From: an uncultured Porphyromonadaceae bacterium
GTDB taxonomy: Bacteria; Bacteroidota; Bacteroidia; Bacteroidales; Muribaculaceae
NCBI GenBank assembly: GCA_937989585.1
Contig: CALKRW010000050.1
Coordinates: forward strand, 11,070-75,069
Length of the DNA: 64,000 nt
Direction: 5' to 3'
Part shown: piece after piece, positions 54,362-63,844 of the stretch
Layout of the letters: every line of letters starts with the position of its first letter
Position numbering within the stretch: position 1 is the first letter of the stretch
Made by a program: the position numbers and the translations under genes
The notes under the pieces: model-generated
What the model was told of the DNA's origin: nothing
Database searches by the model: none
What the model saw: only the letters and a program-made list of their open reading frames with translations

Positions 54362-55240
54362 ATGACCTTACGCTACCTGCATATAATTCTTACCGCCCTG
54401 CTCATGGGACTCCTGGCCTGCAGCGGCAAAAACAGCGGACAGGAAGTCCCTCCCGTCCCGGCCGACACACTGCCCGACGGCATCGTCTCGCTCACTGACG
54501 CCGTGCGGCGCGGCGATGCCGCGGCTTTCGCCGCCAGGGTCGCCTACCCGCTCGAACGCACCTATCCGCTCCCCGACATCACCGACAGCGCCCACATGCA
54601 GGCATACTACGGAACCATTGTCGACGATTCCCTGCGCAAGGTCATAACCTCCGCCTCTTCCTCCGACTGGCATGCCTACGGCTGGAGGGGATACAGCCTC
54701 CACGACGGCGAATACCTGTGGTACGACGAGGCCGGCATATACAGCATCCCATATGAGTCGGCCACCGAGAAGCGCCTGCGTCAGAGCATCATCGACTCGG
54801 ACATGGCCTCCCTTCCGGAGAGTCTGCGGCATGGGTACACACCCGATGCCTGCTTTGCCGAAAATGACGGTCCCGGTTACGTTTTCCGAATCGACCGCGC
54901 GCTTTCCGACACGCTCGCCGACGGCTCCGCACGCTATCGCCTGTGCGTATATGAGTCCGTGAAAAGCCTCGGTGGCGAGCCTTCCGCCATTTTTTACGGC
55001 TCACGCCGCGTCGAGGGTACCGCCGCAGTCCCCCACTACACCTTCGCCTCGGCTCACGCCGTCGCATCCCGCCATGCCTCTTCCGCAAGACCGGGCATCA
55101 GCGACGCCGCGGGAGCCACAGTCTATCCCTACACCGAGGACGGCTCCCCCGTCACCGTCACCCTGACCTTCGCTGGCGGCAAGACCCTCGACATCCCCGT
55201 CGAAAAAGCCTACTGGACCACACTCACCCCCAACCCCTGA
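54362..55240 (+). CDS. Lipoprotein of unknown function downstream of the lysozyme gene
   Basis: The protein has 292 residues from ATG 54362 (MTLRYLHIILTALLMGLLAC), which gives a clean lipobox; the frame is open back to ATG 54323, two bases past the lysozyme stop. The mature part has a helix region (GIVSLTDAVRRGDAAAFAARVAYPL, as in NTF2-like small domains), then a mostly beta part ending TVTLTFAGGKTLDIPVEKAYW. Its close coupling to the lysozyme suggests an envelope role, perhaps control of that enzyme, but nothing in the sequence proves it. I do not recognise the family. Confidence 0.8.
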   Translation: MTLRYLHIILTALLMGLLACSGKNSGQEVPPVPADTLPDGIVSLTDAVRRGDAAAFAARVAYPLERTYPLPDITDSAHMQAYYGTIVDDSLRKVITSASSSDWHAYGWRGYSLHDGEYLWYDEAGIYSIPYESATEKRLRQSIIDSDMASLPESLRHGYTPDACFAENDGPGYVFRIDRALSDTLADGSARYRLCVYESVKSLGGEPSAIFYGSRRVEGTAAVPHYTFASAHAVASRHASSARPGISDAAGATVYPYTEDGSPVTVTLTFAGGKTLDIPVEKAYWTTLTPNP

Positions 55241-55389
55241 CCCTTGTCTAATTTTTTATTTCTAACACCACCCTCCTGACGTTTCAATACACAAAAAAAG
55301 ACCTGAGTACTGATATTAGTCAATCACAAATAACTTCCCCCTTCATCACGACTCCGACTTCTGATCCTTATCCCCTCCTCATTCTAACA

Positions 55390-55397
55390 TAAATTTG
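55390..55397 (+). promoter_or_regulatory. Possible promoter (-7 box) of the TonB receptor operon
   Basis: TAAATTTG followed by CA fits the consensus, about 235 bases before the ATG at 55632; no -33 element is clear. In the leader, CCGCTTC (55481-55487) and GAAGCGG (55496-55502) form a hairpin. The rest of 55241-55631 is T- and C-rich with nothing else visible. Confidence 0.5.
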
Positions 55398-55631
55398 CAT
55401 ACCTTGGATTTTATTAGTAATTTTACATCGCATTTCAGACAATCTTTATGACCCGATGTCACATTTTTTGCGATTTGCCCCCGCTTCTGCTCTCCGAAGC
55501 GGCATTTTCGTGTGCTTTTATCTTTCCTTCTCGCATTGTCTGACTGTTTTTTCCAATCCAATCACATACTCGGAATTATTTTTATCCAATCTATAACCCT
55601 TACACAAGTTTAACCAATCCCATTTCTAACA

Positions 55632-58349
55632 ATGAGAAGACTAATTTCAGTTTTCATGGTCCTTTGCCTTGCTCTCGGCATCTCCGCCTCGGCTCAGGGC
55701 ACCATGAAGTGCCAGGGAACGGTTGTTGACGAGGCCAATGAGCCCCTCATCGGCGTCTCGATCGTTATCACCAACGGCAAGCCTGTCGGCACCACCGATG
55801 TCGACGGCAGATTTTCTGTAATTGTTCCCACTCGGACCAAGTCGCTGACTTTCTCCTATGTCGGCTACAAGCCCGTAACCCTTCAGGCCGAAGCCTCTAT
55901 GGGCACAATCCAGCTCAAGCCCGAGGCCGAGTTGCTCAAGGACGTAGTCATCACCCAGTCTTTGGCAAAGACACGTCAGACCCCTGTGGCTCTCTCGCAG
56001 ATTAACGCCAGCGACATCGAACTCAAGCTCGGCACTCAGGAACTCCCCGAAATCCTCAAGACAACTCCCGGTGTATGGGCCACCAAGGACGGTGGCGGCT
56101 TTGGCGATGCCAAAATCAACATGCGCGGCTTCAAGAGCGAGAACGTCGCTGTCCTCGTCAACGGTATCCCCGTCAACGACATGGAATGGGGCGGCATATA
56201 CTGGTCCAACTGGGCCGGTCTTAGCGACGTGGCCTCCAACATCCAGACTCAGCGCGGTCTCGGCGCCGCTCTGCTCTCTGCCCCCTCTGTCGGCGGTACT
56301 ATCAACATCACCACCCGCTCACTCGATGCCGAGAAAGGCGGTTCCGTCTGGTACGGCTTCGGCAACGACGGCGCGAACCAGTACGGCATGGAACTCTCCA
56401 CCGGCCTCATGAAGAACGGCTGGGCCGTTACCGTTCTCGGCAGCCACCGCTGGGGCGACGGATACGTCCAGGGCACATGGTACGACTCCTGGAACTACTT
56501 CGTCAACGTCTCCAAGCGTATCAACGATGACCACCAGATTTCGTTCACCGCTTTCGGCGCTCCCCAGCAGCACAACAAGCGTTCGTCTCAGGACGGTCTG
56601 ACAATCATGCAGTACCAGACCGATGCCCGCAGATACATGGATGGCGAAAGCCCCTACCGTTACAACCCCACATACGGCTTCGACAACCAGGGCCGGATGC
56701 GTTCCTCCAACCTCAACACCTACCACAAGCCCCAGATCTCTCTGGCTCACCAGTGGCGCATAAACGACAAGTCTGCCCTCTCCACAACCATCTACGCTTC
56801 CCTCGCCACAGGCGGAGGCTACAGCGGCCAGGGTCGTAACATCGACAACGTAAACTACCGCAACTACTGGTACGGCGCGTCGAACGGCGAGATCAACAAT
56901 ACATTCCGCAATCCCGACGGCACTTTTGCATACGGCATGATCCAGGACATGAATGCCGCCAGCCCCGACGGCTCGCGAATGATCATGTCCGAGTCCAACA
57001 ACTCCCACCAGTGGTACGGACTCGTCTCAACATACACCAACCGCTTCTTCGACAACAAACTCAACTTCCTCGCCGGTATCGACATGCGTTACTACATCGG
57101 CAAACACAACAACAAGATCATCGACCTCTACGACGGCGCATACTACATCGATGAAAGCCGTTCCAGTGTCTCCGCCGAAAACAACTACCGCGCGGCCGAC
57201 CCCGAATGGAAGTATGAGAAACTTGGTGTCGGCGACGTCGTCTACCGCGACTTCGACGGACGCACAAACCAGGAAGGCGGATACGTTCAGGGCGAACTCT
57301 CCCTCCTCGACCACCGTCTCAACCTTGTGCTCTCCGGCTCGCTCTCGAATACCGGCTACCAGCGCGTCGACCACTTCTACTATGACAAGGCCCACGCCAA
57401 GTCGCCGACATACAACTTCCTCGGCGGTACAGCCAAATTCGGCGCCAACTACAACATCGACCGCCACAACAACGTTTATGCTAACGTAGGCTACATCTCC
57501 CGCGCCCCCTTCTTCTCCAGTGGCGTATTCCTCTCGCAGGCTACCAGCAATGCCGCCAACCCCGACCCCCTGAACGAGAAGGTGTTCTCCGCCGAGGTCG
57601 GCTACGGTTTCGGCTCGCCCATGTTCTCCGCTACCGTCAACGGTTATTACACCAAGTGGATTGACAAGACCACCACTCGTACCGGCTTCATCGGTCAGTC
57701 CTCGATCGAGCGCTACTACATGAACATGTCGGGTGTTGACGCACGCCACATGGGTGTCGAGGTCAACTTCACCTTCATCCCCGCCACATGGCTCGAGGTC
57801 AACGGCATGCTCTCGCTCGGCGACTACATCTGGGACTCGAACTCCGTAGGCTACTACTACAACCAGTTGGGCCAGCCTCTCGCAAGCACACAGACCGGCG
57901 CTATCGCATCAGGCATCCTCGCCGAGGATCACGCCCACGGAACACTCAACCAGAAAGGCGTCAAGGTCGGCGGTTCCGCACAGACCACTGCCGCTCTCGG
58001 CGCAACCTTCCGTCCCTTCAAGGGCTGGCGTATCGGTGTCGACTGGACCGTAGCCGACCGCAACTACTCCGACTACACCGTATCCGCTCCCGGCGCGAAC
58101 GGCGTTGTCAACGTTGCCGACCCCTGGCGCATTCCATGGGGACAGCAGTTCGACCTCAATGCCTCATATCGCTTCAAGATCGGCGGTGTCGACGCTGTCC
58201 TCTCCGGAAACGTACACAACCTCTTCAACTACAACTACGTAGTCGACGCTTACACCAATACAAGCGCTCCCGGCACATGGGAGAACGCCTTCCGCGTGTT
58301 CTACTCTTTCGGACGAACCTTCTCGTGCAAACTCCGCATCAACTTCTAA
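55632..58349 (+). CDS. TonB-dependent outer-membrane receptor with CarboxypepD_reg-like domain
   Basis: The protein has 905 residues with a signal peptide (MRRLISVFMVLCLALGISASAQ). Residues about 25-100 form the carboxypeptidase-regulatory-like domain (CQGTVVDEANEPLIGVSIVI, SYVGYKPVTL). The plug follows (VVITQSLAKTRQTPVALSQINASDIE, NMRGFKSENVAVLVNGIPVND, GGTINITTR), then a 22-strand-type barrel ending in aromatic FSCKLRINF. It imports a ligand across the outer membrane with TonB energy. It is not paired with SusD: the partner 36 bases on is a lipoprotein with OB-fold-like domains. The ligand is unknown; the sequence gives no sign of a sugar or iron preference. Confidence 0.92.
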   Translation: MRRLISVFMVLCLALGISASAQGTMKCQGTVVDEANEPLIGVSIVITNGKPVGTTDVDGRFSVIVPTRTKSLTFSYVGYKPVTLQAEASMGTIQLKPEAELLKDVVITQSLAKTRQTPVALSQINASDIELKLGTQELPEILKTTPGVWATKDGGGFGDAKINMRGFKSENVAVLVNGIPVNDMEWGGIYWSNWAGLSDVASNIQTQRGLGAALLSAPSVGGTINITTRSLDAEKGGSVWYGFGNDGANQYGMELSTGLMKNGWAVTVLGSHRWGDGYVQGTWYDSWNYFVNVSKRINDDHQISFTAFGAPQQHNKRSSQDGLTIMQYQTDARRYMDGESPYRYNPTYGFDNQGRMRSSNLNTYHKPQISLAHQWRINDKSALSTTIYASLATGGGYSGQGRNIDNVNYRNYWYGASNGEINNTFRNPDGTFAYGMIQDMNAASPDGSRMIMSESNNSHQWYGLVSTYTNRFFDNKLNFLAGIDMRYYIGKHNNKIIDLYDGAYYIDESRSSVSAENNYRAADPEWKYEKLGVGDVVYRDFDGRTNQEGGYVQGELSLLDHRLNLVLSGSLSNTGYQRVDHFYYDKAHAKSPTYNFLGGTAKFGANYNIDRHNNVYANVGYISRAPFFSSGVFLSQATSNAANPDPLNEKVFSAEVGYGFGSPMFSATVNGYYTKWIDKTTTRTGFIGQSSIERYYMNMSGVDARHMGVEVNFTFIPATWLEVNGMLSLGDYIWDSNSVGYYYNQLGQPLASTQTGAIASGILAEDHAHGTLNQKGVKVGGSAQTTAALGATFRPFKGWRIGVDWTVADRNYSDYTVSAPGANGVVNVADPWRIPWGQQFDLNASYRFKIGGVDAVLSGNVHNLFNYNYVVDAYTNTSAPGTWENAFRVFYSFGRTFSCKLRINF

Positions 58350-58385
58350 GCCCCTGTGTCATTACTCCAAACACAATTTGAAATT

Positions 58386-60443
58386 ATGAAAACCAATATA
58401 TATCTGAAATCAGTTATGGCCATCGCGCTGACAGCATCCCTGTCGGCTTGCGACGAAAACGCCTGGAACGACGATCTCAAGGGCTTCAAGGAGAAAGACG
58501 ACGAGCCCATCGAACAGGTCGAATCGGTCGAATACACGATGACCGACGCCGACTACGCGACGGTGTCCTCCGCCTCCGAGAACGTTGCCATGGCCGGCGA
58601 CGAACTCAAGAACGCCCTCGCCGCCGTAAAAACCAACAAGGCATTCAGCACCCAGATTCCCGCTCAGGAATACGCCCCCGCATTCCTTGCCTCGAAATAC
58701 TACTATCTCAACGACGGCTCATCCGTTCAGCTCACATACAACGAGCGTCAGAATCTTCCCGCCGTCCTCAATGACGCCATGGCCGCAAACGTCTACACCG
58801 TCGATGAGGTCGACTATCAGGAAGTCGTATGGGAGAGCGAGACCGACTATGTCGAGTCATTCTCGCCTTCTAAACCCGCAAGCCGCTACATCTCCAGGAT
58901 TCTCTCGGAGAACGTCACTGCCGAGAATCCATATTGCGTCGTGACCTACAACGTCAGCAATCAGGATCCCGTCTTCGGCGGCTCATCCAAGCCCGTTGAA
59001 TGGGAGATGTCATCCACAATCGGCAGCGCGACTCTCAACGCCGCCATCTCATGCAAAGGCGTTATCACTGCCGTCTGCGCACAGGGCTATATGGTCACCG
59101 ACAAATCCGGCTCTATCCTGTTCTATGTCGGCAAATCGTTCGACTCTTCTTCCGTCGCTGTCGGCCAGCAGGTCGAGATCGACGGCACCGTCGGCGCATA
59201 CAACACCGGTCTCCAGATTACCGGAAGTAGTGCTTCTGTCACAGTCGTTGGAGAGCAGGCTGTAACCTATCCCGCTCCCAAGGCCATGTCTCAGGGCGAT
59301 ATCGAGACCTTCGCTGCCCGTACCGGCAACCACCTCGGTATTTATGCCTCGATCAAGGGTACGGTCAAGGTCAACGGCTACAACATCAACATCATACTTG
59401 ACCCCGATGCGACAGATATGGGCAGCATCTATCAGGCAACTGCCGATCAGAAGGATAAACTTGTCGACGGTTCTCAGGTAACAGTTGAGGGCTACGCCAT
59501 TTCAGTTTCTCAGAAAGCACCCAACCGCTTCGTCAACTTCGTTGTCACCAAGGTCAACGGCGTCGCCGTCAAGGCTGCCCGCCACGCCTCTCGCGCCGCT
59601 TCCGTCAAGGTTCCCTCCGAGGTCGAGAAGGCCCTCTATGTATTCAGCAACGGCGCATGGGCTCCCGCTGCCGACTTCAGCGTCCTCAACCCCGCCGACT
59701 ACAAGGCCATGGGACAGACATACTCCAACTTCAACAGCGCCGCCGACGCCCGCAAGTATCTTGCCAAGTATCTGAGCGTCAACTATCCCTATGCCGCTGC
59801 CGACGATGTCGAGAACGTTCTCTACGAAGTCTACAACAGTTCCGAGAAGAAGAACGTATTCATGGCCGACCAGTACACCTTCAACGGAACCGAATGGGTT
59901 CTCAATACCGGCATCACCACCGTCACCAACCAGTTCGTCAAGGTAAAGGGCGCATGGATCTACGACCCAACCGTACACATCACCCTCGCTGTCGGTCGCA
60001 ACATCCCCGAAAGCGCACGCTACTATCAGGCATGCGTCGACTGGGTTTACGAGAACATCTGCGTACCCATGGGCGACACCTCCATCAAGAGCGGCAAGTT
60101 CTATGTCACCTCATTCGGTAACAACGAATACTACTCCGGTGCTTCCGCCTACCAGAACAACGTCGACCTCCGTCCCTCCGCCGCACGCGAGCAGTATGCC
60201 GCAGGCTACGAAGGCATGACCGACGAGCAGGTTGTCGCCACCATGAAGGAACGCTTCATCAAGGAAGTCATGCCCGGTGCCCTTGCAACCCTCTATCCCG
60301 ATGCCAAGCCCATGGACGGCGTCGACCTCTACTATGAGATTACCTTCGGCGCATACACCGGCACGACCACTACCTACACCGCACGCTTCAAGGTCGTCGG
60401 CCCCGGGAAGTTCGAAGGCGAAAGCTGCACCTGGGACAACTGA
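58386..60443 (+). CDS. Partner lipoprotein with OB-fold-like domains
   Basis: The protein has 685 residues from ATG 58386 with a lipobox (SLSACDEN). Residues about 45-180 form an alpha/beta part of unknown type. Residues about 195-290 look like an OB fold (ISCKGVITAVCAQGYMVTDK, VGQQVEIDGTVGAYNTGLQI), and about 310-395 like a second, diverged one (GIYASIKGTVKVNGYNINII, GSQVTVEGYAISVS). Residues about 410-685 form a large C-terminal region with Tyr-rich strand repeats (ALYVFSNGAWAPA, DQYTFNGTEWVL). It probably sits on the outer surface and hands a ligand to the receptor encoded just upstream. It has no SusD signature. OB folds often bind nucleic acids or sugars; which applies here is unknown. 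Confidence 0.8.
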   Translation: MKTNIYLKSVMAIALTASLSACDENAWNDDLKGFKEKDDEPIEQVESVEYTMTDADYATVSSASENVAMAGDELKNALAAVKTNKAFSTQIPAQEYAPAFLASKYYYLNDGSSVQLTYNERQNLPAVLNDAMAANVYTVDEVDYQEVVWESETDYVESFSPSKPASRYISRILSENVTAENPYCVVTYNVSNQDPVFGGSSKPVEWEMSSTIGSATLNAAISCKGVITAVCAQGYMVTDKSGSILFYVGKSFDSSSVAVGQQVEIDGTVGAYNTGLQITGSSASVTVVGEQAVTYPAPKAMSQGDIETFAARTGNHLGIYASIKGTVKVNGYNINIILDPDATDMGSIYQATADQKDKLVDGSQVTVEGYAISVSQKAPNRFVNFVVTKVNGVAVKAARHASRAASVKVPSEVEKALYVFSNGAWAPAADFSVLNPADYKAMGQTYSNFNSAADARKYLAKYLSVNYPYAAADDVENVLYEVYNSSEKKNVFMADQYTFNGTEWVLNTGITTVTNQFVKVKGAWIYDPTVHITLAVGRNIPESARYYQACVDWVYENICVPMGDTSIKSGKFYVTSFGNNEYYSGASAYQNNVDLRPSAAREQYAAGYEGMTDEQVVATMKERFIKEVMPGALATLYPDAKPMDGVDLYYEITFGAYTGTTTTYTARFKVVGPGKFEGESCTWDN

Positions 60444-60498
60444 TTCCCTGAAATAAGACGATAGGCAACCCCTATATAACACATCATGCCCCCTGCCC

Positions 60499-60532
60499 AA
60501 AGCGGCGGCCCCCCCCCGGGTCCGCCGCTTTC
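60499..60532 (+). terminator. Terminator of the TonB receptor operon
   Basis: AAAGCGGCGG (60499-60508) and CCGCCGCTTT (60522-60531) are perfect arms; the loop holds a run of nine C. The T run is short (part of the stem). Confidence 0.7.
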
Positions 60533-60554
60533 ATCTCCCGTCACCCCCTCTCGT

Positions 60555-60645
60555 CCATCATGATTACGCATCATGATTTTGCATCATGCATTTTGCATTT
60601 TACATTATGCATTTTACATTATGCATTTTACATCATACATTTAAA
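60555..60645. repeat. AT-rich tandem repeat between convergent genes
   Basis: Degenerate units of about 14-15 bases of the form CATTATGCATTTTA follow one another, with CATCATGCATTTTG variants at the start. They fill the space between the convergent lipoprotein and crcB genes. There are no spacers of constant length, so it is not a CRISPR array. Confidence 0.7.
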
Positions 60646-60654
60646 AATTCATGA

Positions 60655-61032
60655 CTATAACTTCTGACCTATAATGTGTCCTGCGTGTGCCAGCAGAATT
60701 CCCGCCGCAAACGACACCACCGCATAGACGAAAACTATCCAGAAACGCGAGTCAGTGAACAGCAGATAGTTCTCATGCGCGAAAGTCGAGAACGTCGTAA
60801 AGCCGCCACAGAAACCCGTTATCAGTAGCGCGCGAAGTTCCGGCGAGACATTCACTCCGCGGTCAATCAGTCCGAACAACATGCCGATAAGCAGACATCC
60901 CGCCATATTGACCGCTAACGTCCCCCACGGAAAAACGCCCTGCACATTCTCCGTAATCACCTTGCTCACCAGAAAGCGGCAACCGCCGCCAATTCCGCTC
61001 CCGAGCACAACCCACAAAAGATTAGTCCACAT
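60655..61032 (-). CDS. crcB: Fluoride channel CrcB/Fluc
   Basis: This 125-residue inner-membrane protein with four hydrophobic segments lets fluoride leave the cell. The family marks are GGGCRFLVSKVI near the N-terminus, GTLAVNMAGCLLIG with the conserved Asn, and GFCGGFTTFSTFAHE, the phenylalanine-lined fluoride path. One gene is present, so the usual antiparallel dimer would be a homodimer. I looked for a fluoride riboswitch upstream and saw none. The first codons lie in the duplicated regulatory segment described at 61023-61228, which separates it from the divergent receptor gene. Confidence 0.94.
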   Translation of the reverse strand: MWTNLLWVVLGSGIGGGCRFLVSKVITENVQGVFPWGTLAVNMAGCLLIGMLFGLIDRGVNVSPELRALLITGFCGGFTTFSTFAHENYLLFTDSRFWIVFVYAVVSFAAGILLAHAGHIIGQKL

Positions 61033-61170
61033 AACTTCTCATCTTATTTAAACATTAACGCCTGCAAATATCGCCATAATCCCACACCCCGCCAAATAAT
61101 TCCCCCTCACTTTCTTCATCACTTTCAAATAAGACACGCCTCAACCGCCTACAAATAAGCGACCTATTTT

Positions 61171-61189
61171 TTTCGCACTATTTTCGCAC
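61171..61189 (+). promoter_or_regulatory. Paired TTTCGCAC sites before the receptor promoter, copy A
   Basis: TTTCGCAC occurs at 61171-61178 and 61182-61189, 11 bases apart start to start, eight bases before the -33 element. The layout suits a response regulator of the OmpR/PhoB type. The same pair and spacing recur at 63819. Confidence 0.65.
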
Positions 61190-61196
61190 CAATTTT

Positions 61197-61228
61197 TTTG
61201 GCAGAAACAGTACATCCCATTACTTTTG
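61197..61228 (+). promoter_or_regulatory. Promoter of the second TonB receptor gene
   Basis: TTTG (61197-61200), 20 bases, TACTTTTG (61221-61228): exact match. The leader is about 110 bases. Confidence 0.82.
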
Positions 61229-61344
61229 TAATGTGTTCATAAAAAATATCAGACAATAACTAATCCGGATTATCATTAATCATCGTCCGATTAGACAGAT
61301 AAAATATTCACTAATTTAATTCAACCAACAGGTTTATAAATTAT

Positions 61345-63693
61345 ATGACTCGTTTGATACGTATCGTCATACTATTGACGTGCATCACGTTTGGCTTGAC
61401 CGCATTTTGCTCTACCGCGGATGCGGACGACAATTGCAACGTCAGAATCATAATTCTTGACCAGAAAATGATTCCGCTTTCCGATGCCGAAGTGAATGTG
61501 GTTCTATCAGGCGACACGGTGATTGCAGATGCCTTATGCACGTCGCATGACGGCGAAATCTTCCTGCCGCTGCGGTGCGGCCATTACACCTCGATTGGCT
61601 TTTCATGTTTCGGCTACCATCCGCTTTCCCTTGATTTGCCGCTTTCTTCCGACTCGGTCGTGCTGACTGAAGATGTGAACATCCTCTCCGAAATTGTGGT
61701 CTCGGGAAAGCGTCCCGTGCTGCAGCACAGGGCCGGCAGATTTATCTTTGACCCTACGTCCCTCAGTGCCAGATCCCTGAACGCCTATGGATTGCTGAAA
61801 TTGACACCGCTGCTCGAGGTGAAGGATTCACAGTTTGCCATCCTGGGCAAAGGAGATTCCAAAGTATTCATAAACGGACGCGACCCCAAGACAGATAATC
61901 TTGCAACAATGGAAATGCTGAAGGCCCTCCCCCCTGAACGCATAAAACGAATCGAAATAATCACAAATCCCGGCAGTGCATTCGGGGCCTCGGCTTCAGG
62001 CGGCATCATCAATGTCATCGTCGACAATCCGCGAGAAGGTTTTGTCGGCAGTGCATCCGCGACCGCCGACTACTCCAATGAACGGTTCGAGCCGGGCGCA
62101 TCCGTATATGGCGCCTTCACCTCCGGCAAATTCAAATCTTCGGCAAATGCTTTTTATTCCGCACGTAATCCATACAGCAAGGTTTATGAACAATACGACT
62201 ATCCTGACGCCGGACGCAGCGTGTCCAACCTCACCCGCAATCACGGATGGGGAAACATTCTGGGGATACGGTTCAACTTCTCTTACGACCTGACGTCAGC
62301 AAGCACCCTGGGCTTAGCCATCAACCTTAAGGCCGCACAGAGCAACAGATACTCCCACGTCGAAAGTTCCGAGACAAATCAATCGGACGGAACCAAGGAA
62401 ACAAAAGACTTCATCGGCACCTCTGTCCCCTGGACACGTCCCAATTACGGCCTCCAGGCCTTCTATACCCTGAAGACAGACAATAAAGGAAGCAAACTTG
62501 ATGTTGTCGCCGACTACACTTCCAATCTCTCGAAAGTCAACACACGCTATGACTATGATAGCGACGCAACGATCCATCAGCATGTCAATACCGGCAGCCG
62601 CGCAGTCCATTTCAAGCCCGGATATGTCCATAATTTCAACGACAGCCACTCGCTGAGAGTCGGCTACGAATTTCTCCATTCGCAAATTGACAATGATTAC
62701 CGGTACCCTGAGCATGACAACCGCTTTATTTTCAAAGAGACCCTGAATTGCGCCTACGCCGAATGGTCTGCCCTGTGGAGCGACGCATTCTCCTCTTCGG
62801 CAGGACTTCGCCTTGAAAACACCACGACAAAGGGCCACCAGACTGTCGGTAACGAATATTTTGAAAACAGTTACACCGACCTGTTCCCGACCATATCCTT
62901 CAGCCTTGATATTCCGTGTGGAGGGCAAAATGTCTCGCTCGCCTTCTCACGCTGGATCACACGCCCCTTCTACAGTTCGCTCAACCCGTATGTCTATTGG
63001 ACCTCGCCGACAACCTACTCCAAAGGAAACATATACCTTAAGCCCGATTATACCTGGGACGTGAGCCTGTATTATACATTCCTCTACAACTTCGTCTTCG
63101 GATCCGTCTTCAAATCCACGTCCGACTCGTACCTTGATTATAAATACCGCGACGCAAACAACAATACTGTCTCAAGCAGTGGAAATTTCGGCACCGGCCG
63201 GTCATGCCGTCTGTTTCTGACATACAACCGCAATTTATTCAGCTTGTGGAACATAAAATCCACTCTTACCGCCAATTACACCGACACACAAGCCACTGTC
63301 GAAAACACCGACCTGAGTTACAGCGCATGGGATTATTCCTTCAGTATCCTCAACAGCATAACGTTGTCCTCGCGCCACTCGCTGGAAGCGACTGTCGACT
63401 ACAGCCTAAACTCGCCGGTCGAAATGCTCACCGGCAAAAGCAAATTCAAAAATCTGCTTTCAATCGGTCTGTCAAAACGTTTCGGGAACGGTCTCGCAAT
63501 GTCTTTTGAAGCAAACAATATCCTTGCCTTCAAAAACGAACAGAATTACTGGACACCCGGCTACAGTTACAGACAACAATTCAGATACAACCCCTTCTCA
63601 GCCTCACTCAACGTCCGATACTCATTCGGCAAACGAAGCGTCAGCCGCACCGTCAACCGCTACAACTCCCCCCTCGACAACCGCACAAAATAA
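61345..63693 (+). CDS. TonB-dependent receptor-like outer-membrane beta-barrel protein
   Basis: The protein has 782 residues with a signal peptide (IVILLTCITFGLTAFCSTA). Residues about 30-105 are a carboxypeptidase-regulatory-like domain (IIILDQKMIPLSDAEVNVVL). The plug part (LSEIVVSGKRPVLQHRAGRF, SKVFINGRDPKTD, IKRIEIITNPGSAFGASASGGIINVIV) and the barrel fit the outer-membrane beta-barrel family 3 group, TonB-dependent receptor relatives that lack a SusD partner. The barrel ends with LNVRYSFGKRSVSRTV. Its promoter carries the paired TTTCGCAC sites, and an identical arrangement follows the gene, so it is probably the first of an array of co-regulated surface genes. The ligand is unknown. Confidence 0.9.
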   Translation: MTRLIRIVILLTCITFGLTAFCSTADADDNCNVRIIILDQKMIPLSDAEVNVVLSGDTVIADALCTSHDGEIFLPLRCGHYTSIGFSCFGYHPLSLDLPLSSDSVVLTEDVNILSEIVVSGKRPVLQHRAGRFIFDPTSLSARSLNAYGLLKLTPLLEVKDSQFAILGKGDSKVFINGRDPKTDNLATMEMLKALPPERIKRIEIITNPGSAFGASASGGIINVIVDNPREGFVGSASATADYSNERFEPGASVYGAFTSGKFKSSANAFYSARNPYSKVYEQYDYPDAGRSVSNLTRNHGWGNILGIRFNFSYDLTSASTLGLAINLKAAQSNRYSHVESSETNQSDGTKETKDFIGTSVPWTRPNYGLQAFYTLKTDNKGSKLDVVADYTSNLSKVNTRYDYDSDATIHQHVNTGSRAVHFKPGYVHNFNDSHSLRVGYEFLHSQIDNDYRYPEHDNRFIFKETLNCAYAEWSALWSDAFSSSAGLRLENTTTKGHQTVGNEYFENSYTDLFPTISFSLDIPCGGQNVSLAFSRWITRPFYSSLNPYVYWTSPTTYSKGNIYLKPDYTWDVSLYYTFLYNFVFGSVFKSTSDSYLDYKYRDANNNTVSSSGNFGTGRSCRLFLTYNRNLFSLWNIKSTLTANYTDTQATVENTDLSYSAWDYSFSILNSITLSSRHSLEATVDYSLNSPVEMLTGKSKFKNLLSIGLSKRFGNGLAMSFEANNILAFKNEQNYWTPGYSYRQQFRYNPFSASLNVRYSFGKRSVSRTVNRYNSPLDNRTK

Positions 63694-63818
63694 TAGTCCA
63701 CATAACTTCCTTATCTTAATTAAACATTAACGCCTGCAAATATCGCCAAAATCCCTAACACAACCAAATACCTTCGATCAAGGCAGTTTCAAATACTTAC
63801 AGATAAGGCAAGTACACT

Positions 63819-63836
63819 TTTCGCACTTTTTTCGCA
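63819..63836 (+). promoter_or_regulatory. Paired TTTCGCAC sites, copy B
   Basis: TTTCGCAC at 63819-63826 and 63830-63836 (final base shared context ACTGA), again 11 bases apart and just before the -33 element. Confidence 0.65.
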
Positions 63837-63844
63837 CTGATTTT

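Larger units (their letters stand above)
61023..61228. repeat. Copy A of a duplicated regulatory segment
   Basis: From TAGTCCACATAACTTC through AAACATTAACGCCTGCAAAT to the promoter at 61197-61228, this segment matches 63694-63876 in order and in most bases at both ends; the middle differs in length. It begins inside the first codons of crcB, so the duplication took the whole divergent control region. Confidence 0.8.

Noticed and set aside
60555..60645. CRISPR array
   Set aside because: Short AT-rich units without spacers; no cas genes in the window.
61033..61196. Fluoride riboswitch upstream of crcB
   Set aside because: I looked on the minus strand for the conserved crcB-motif segments and did not find them.
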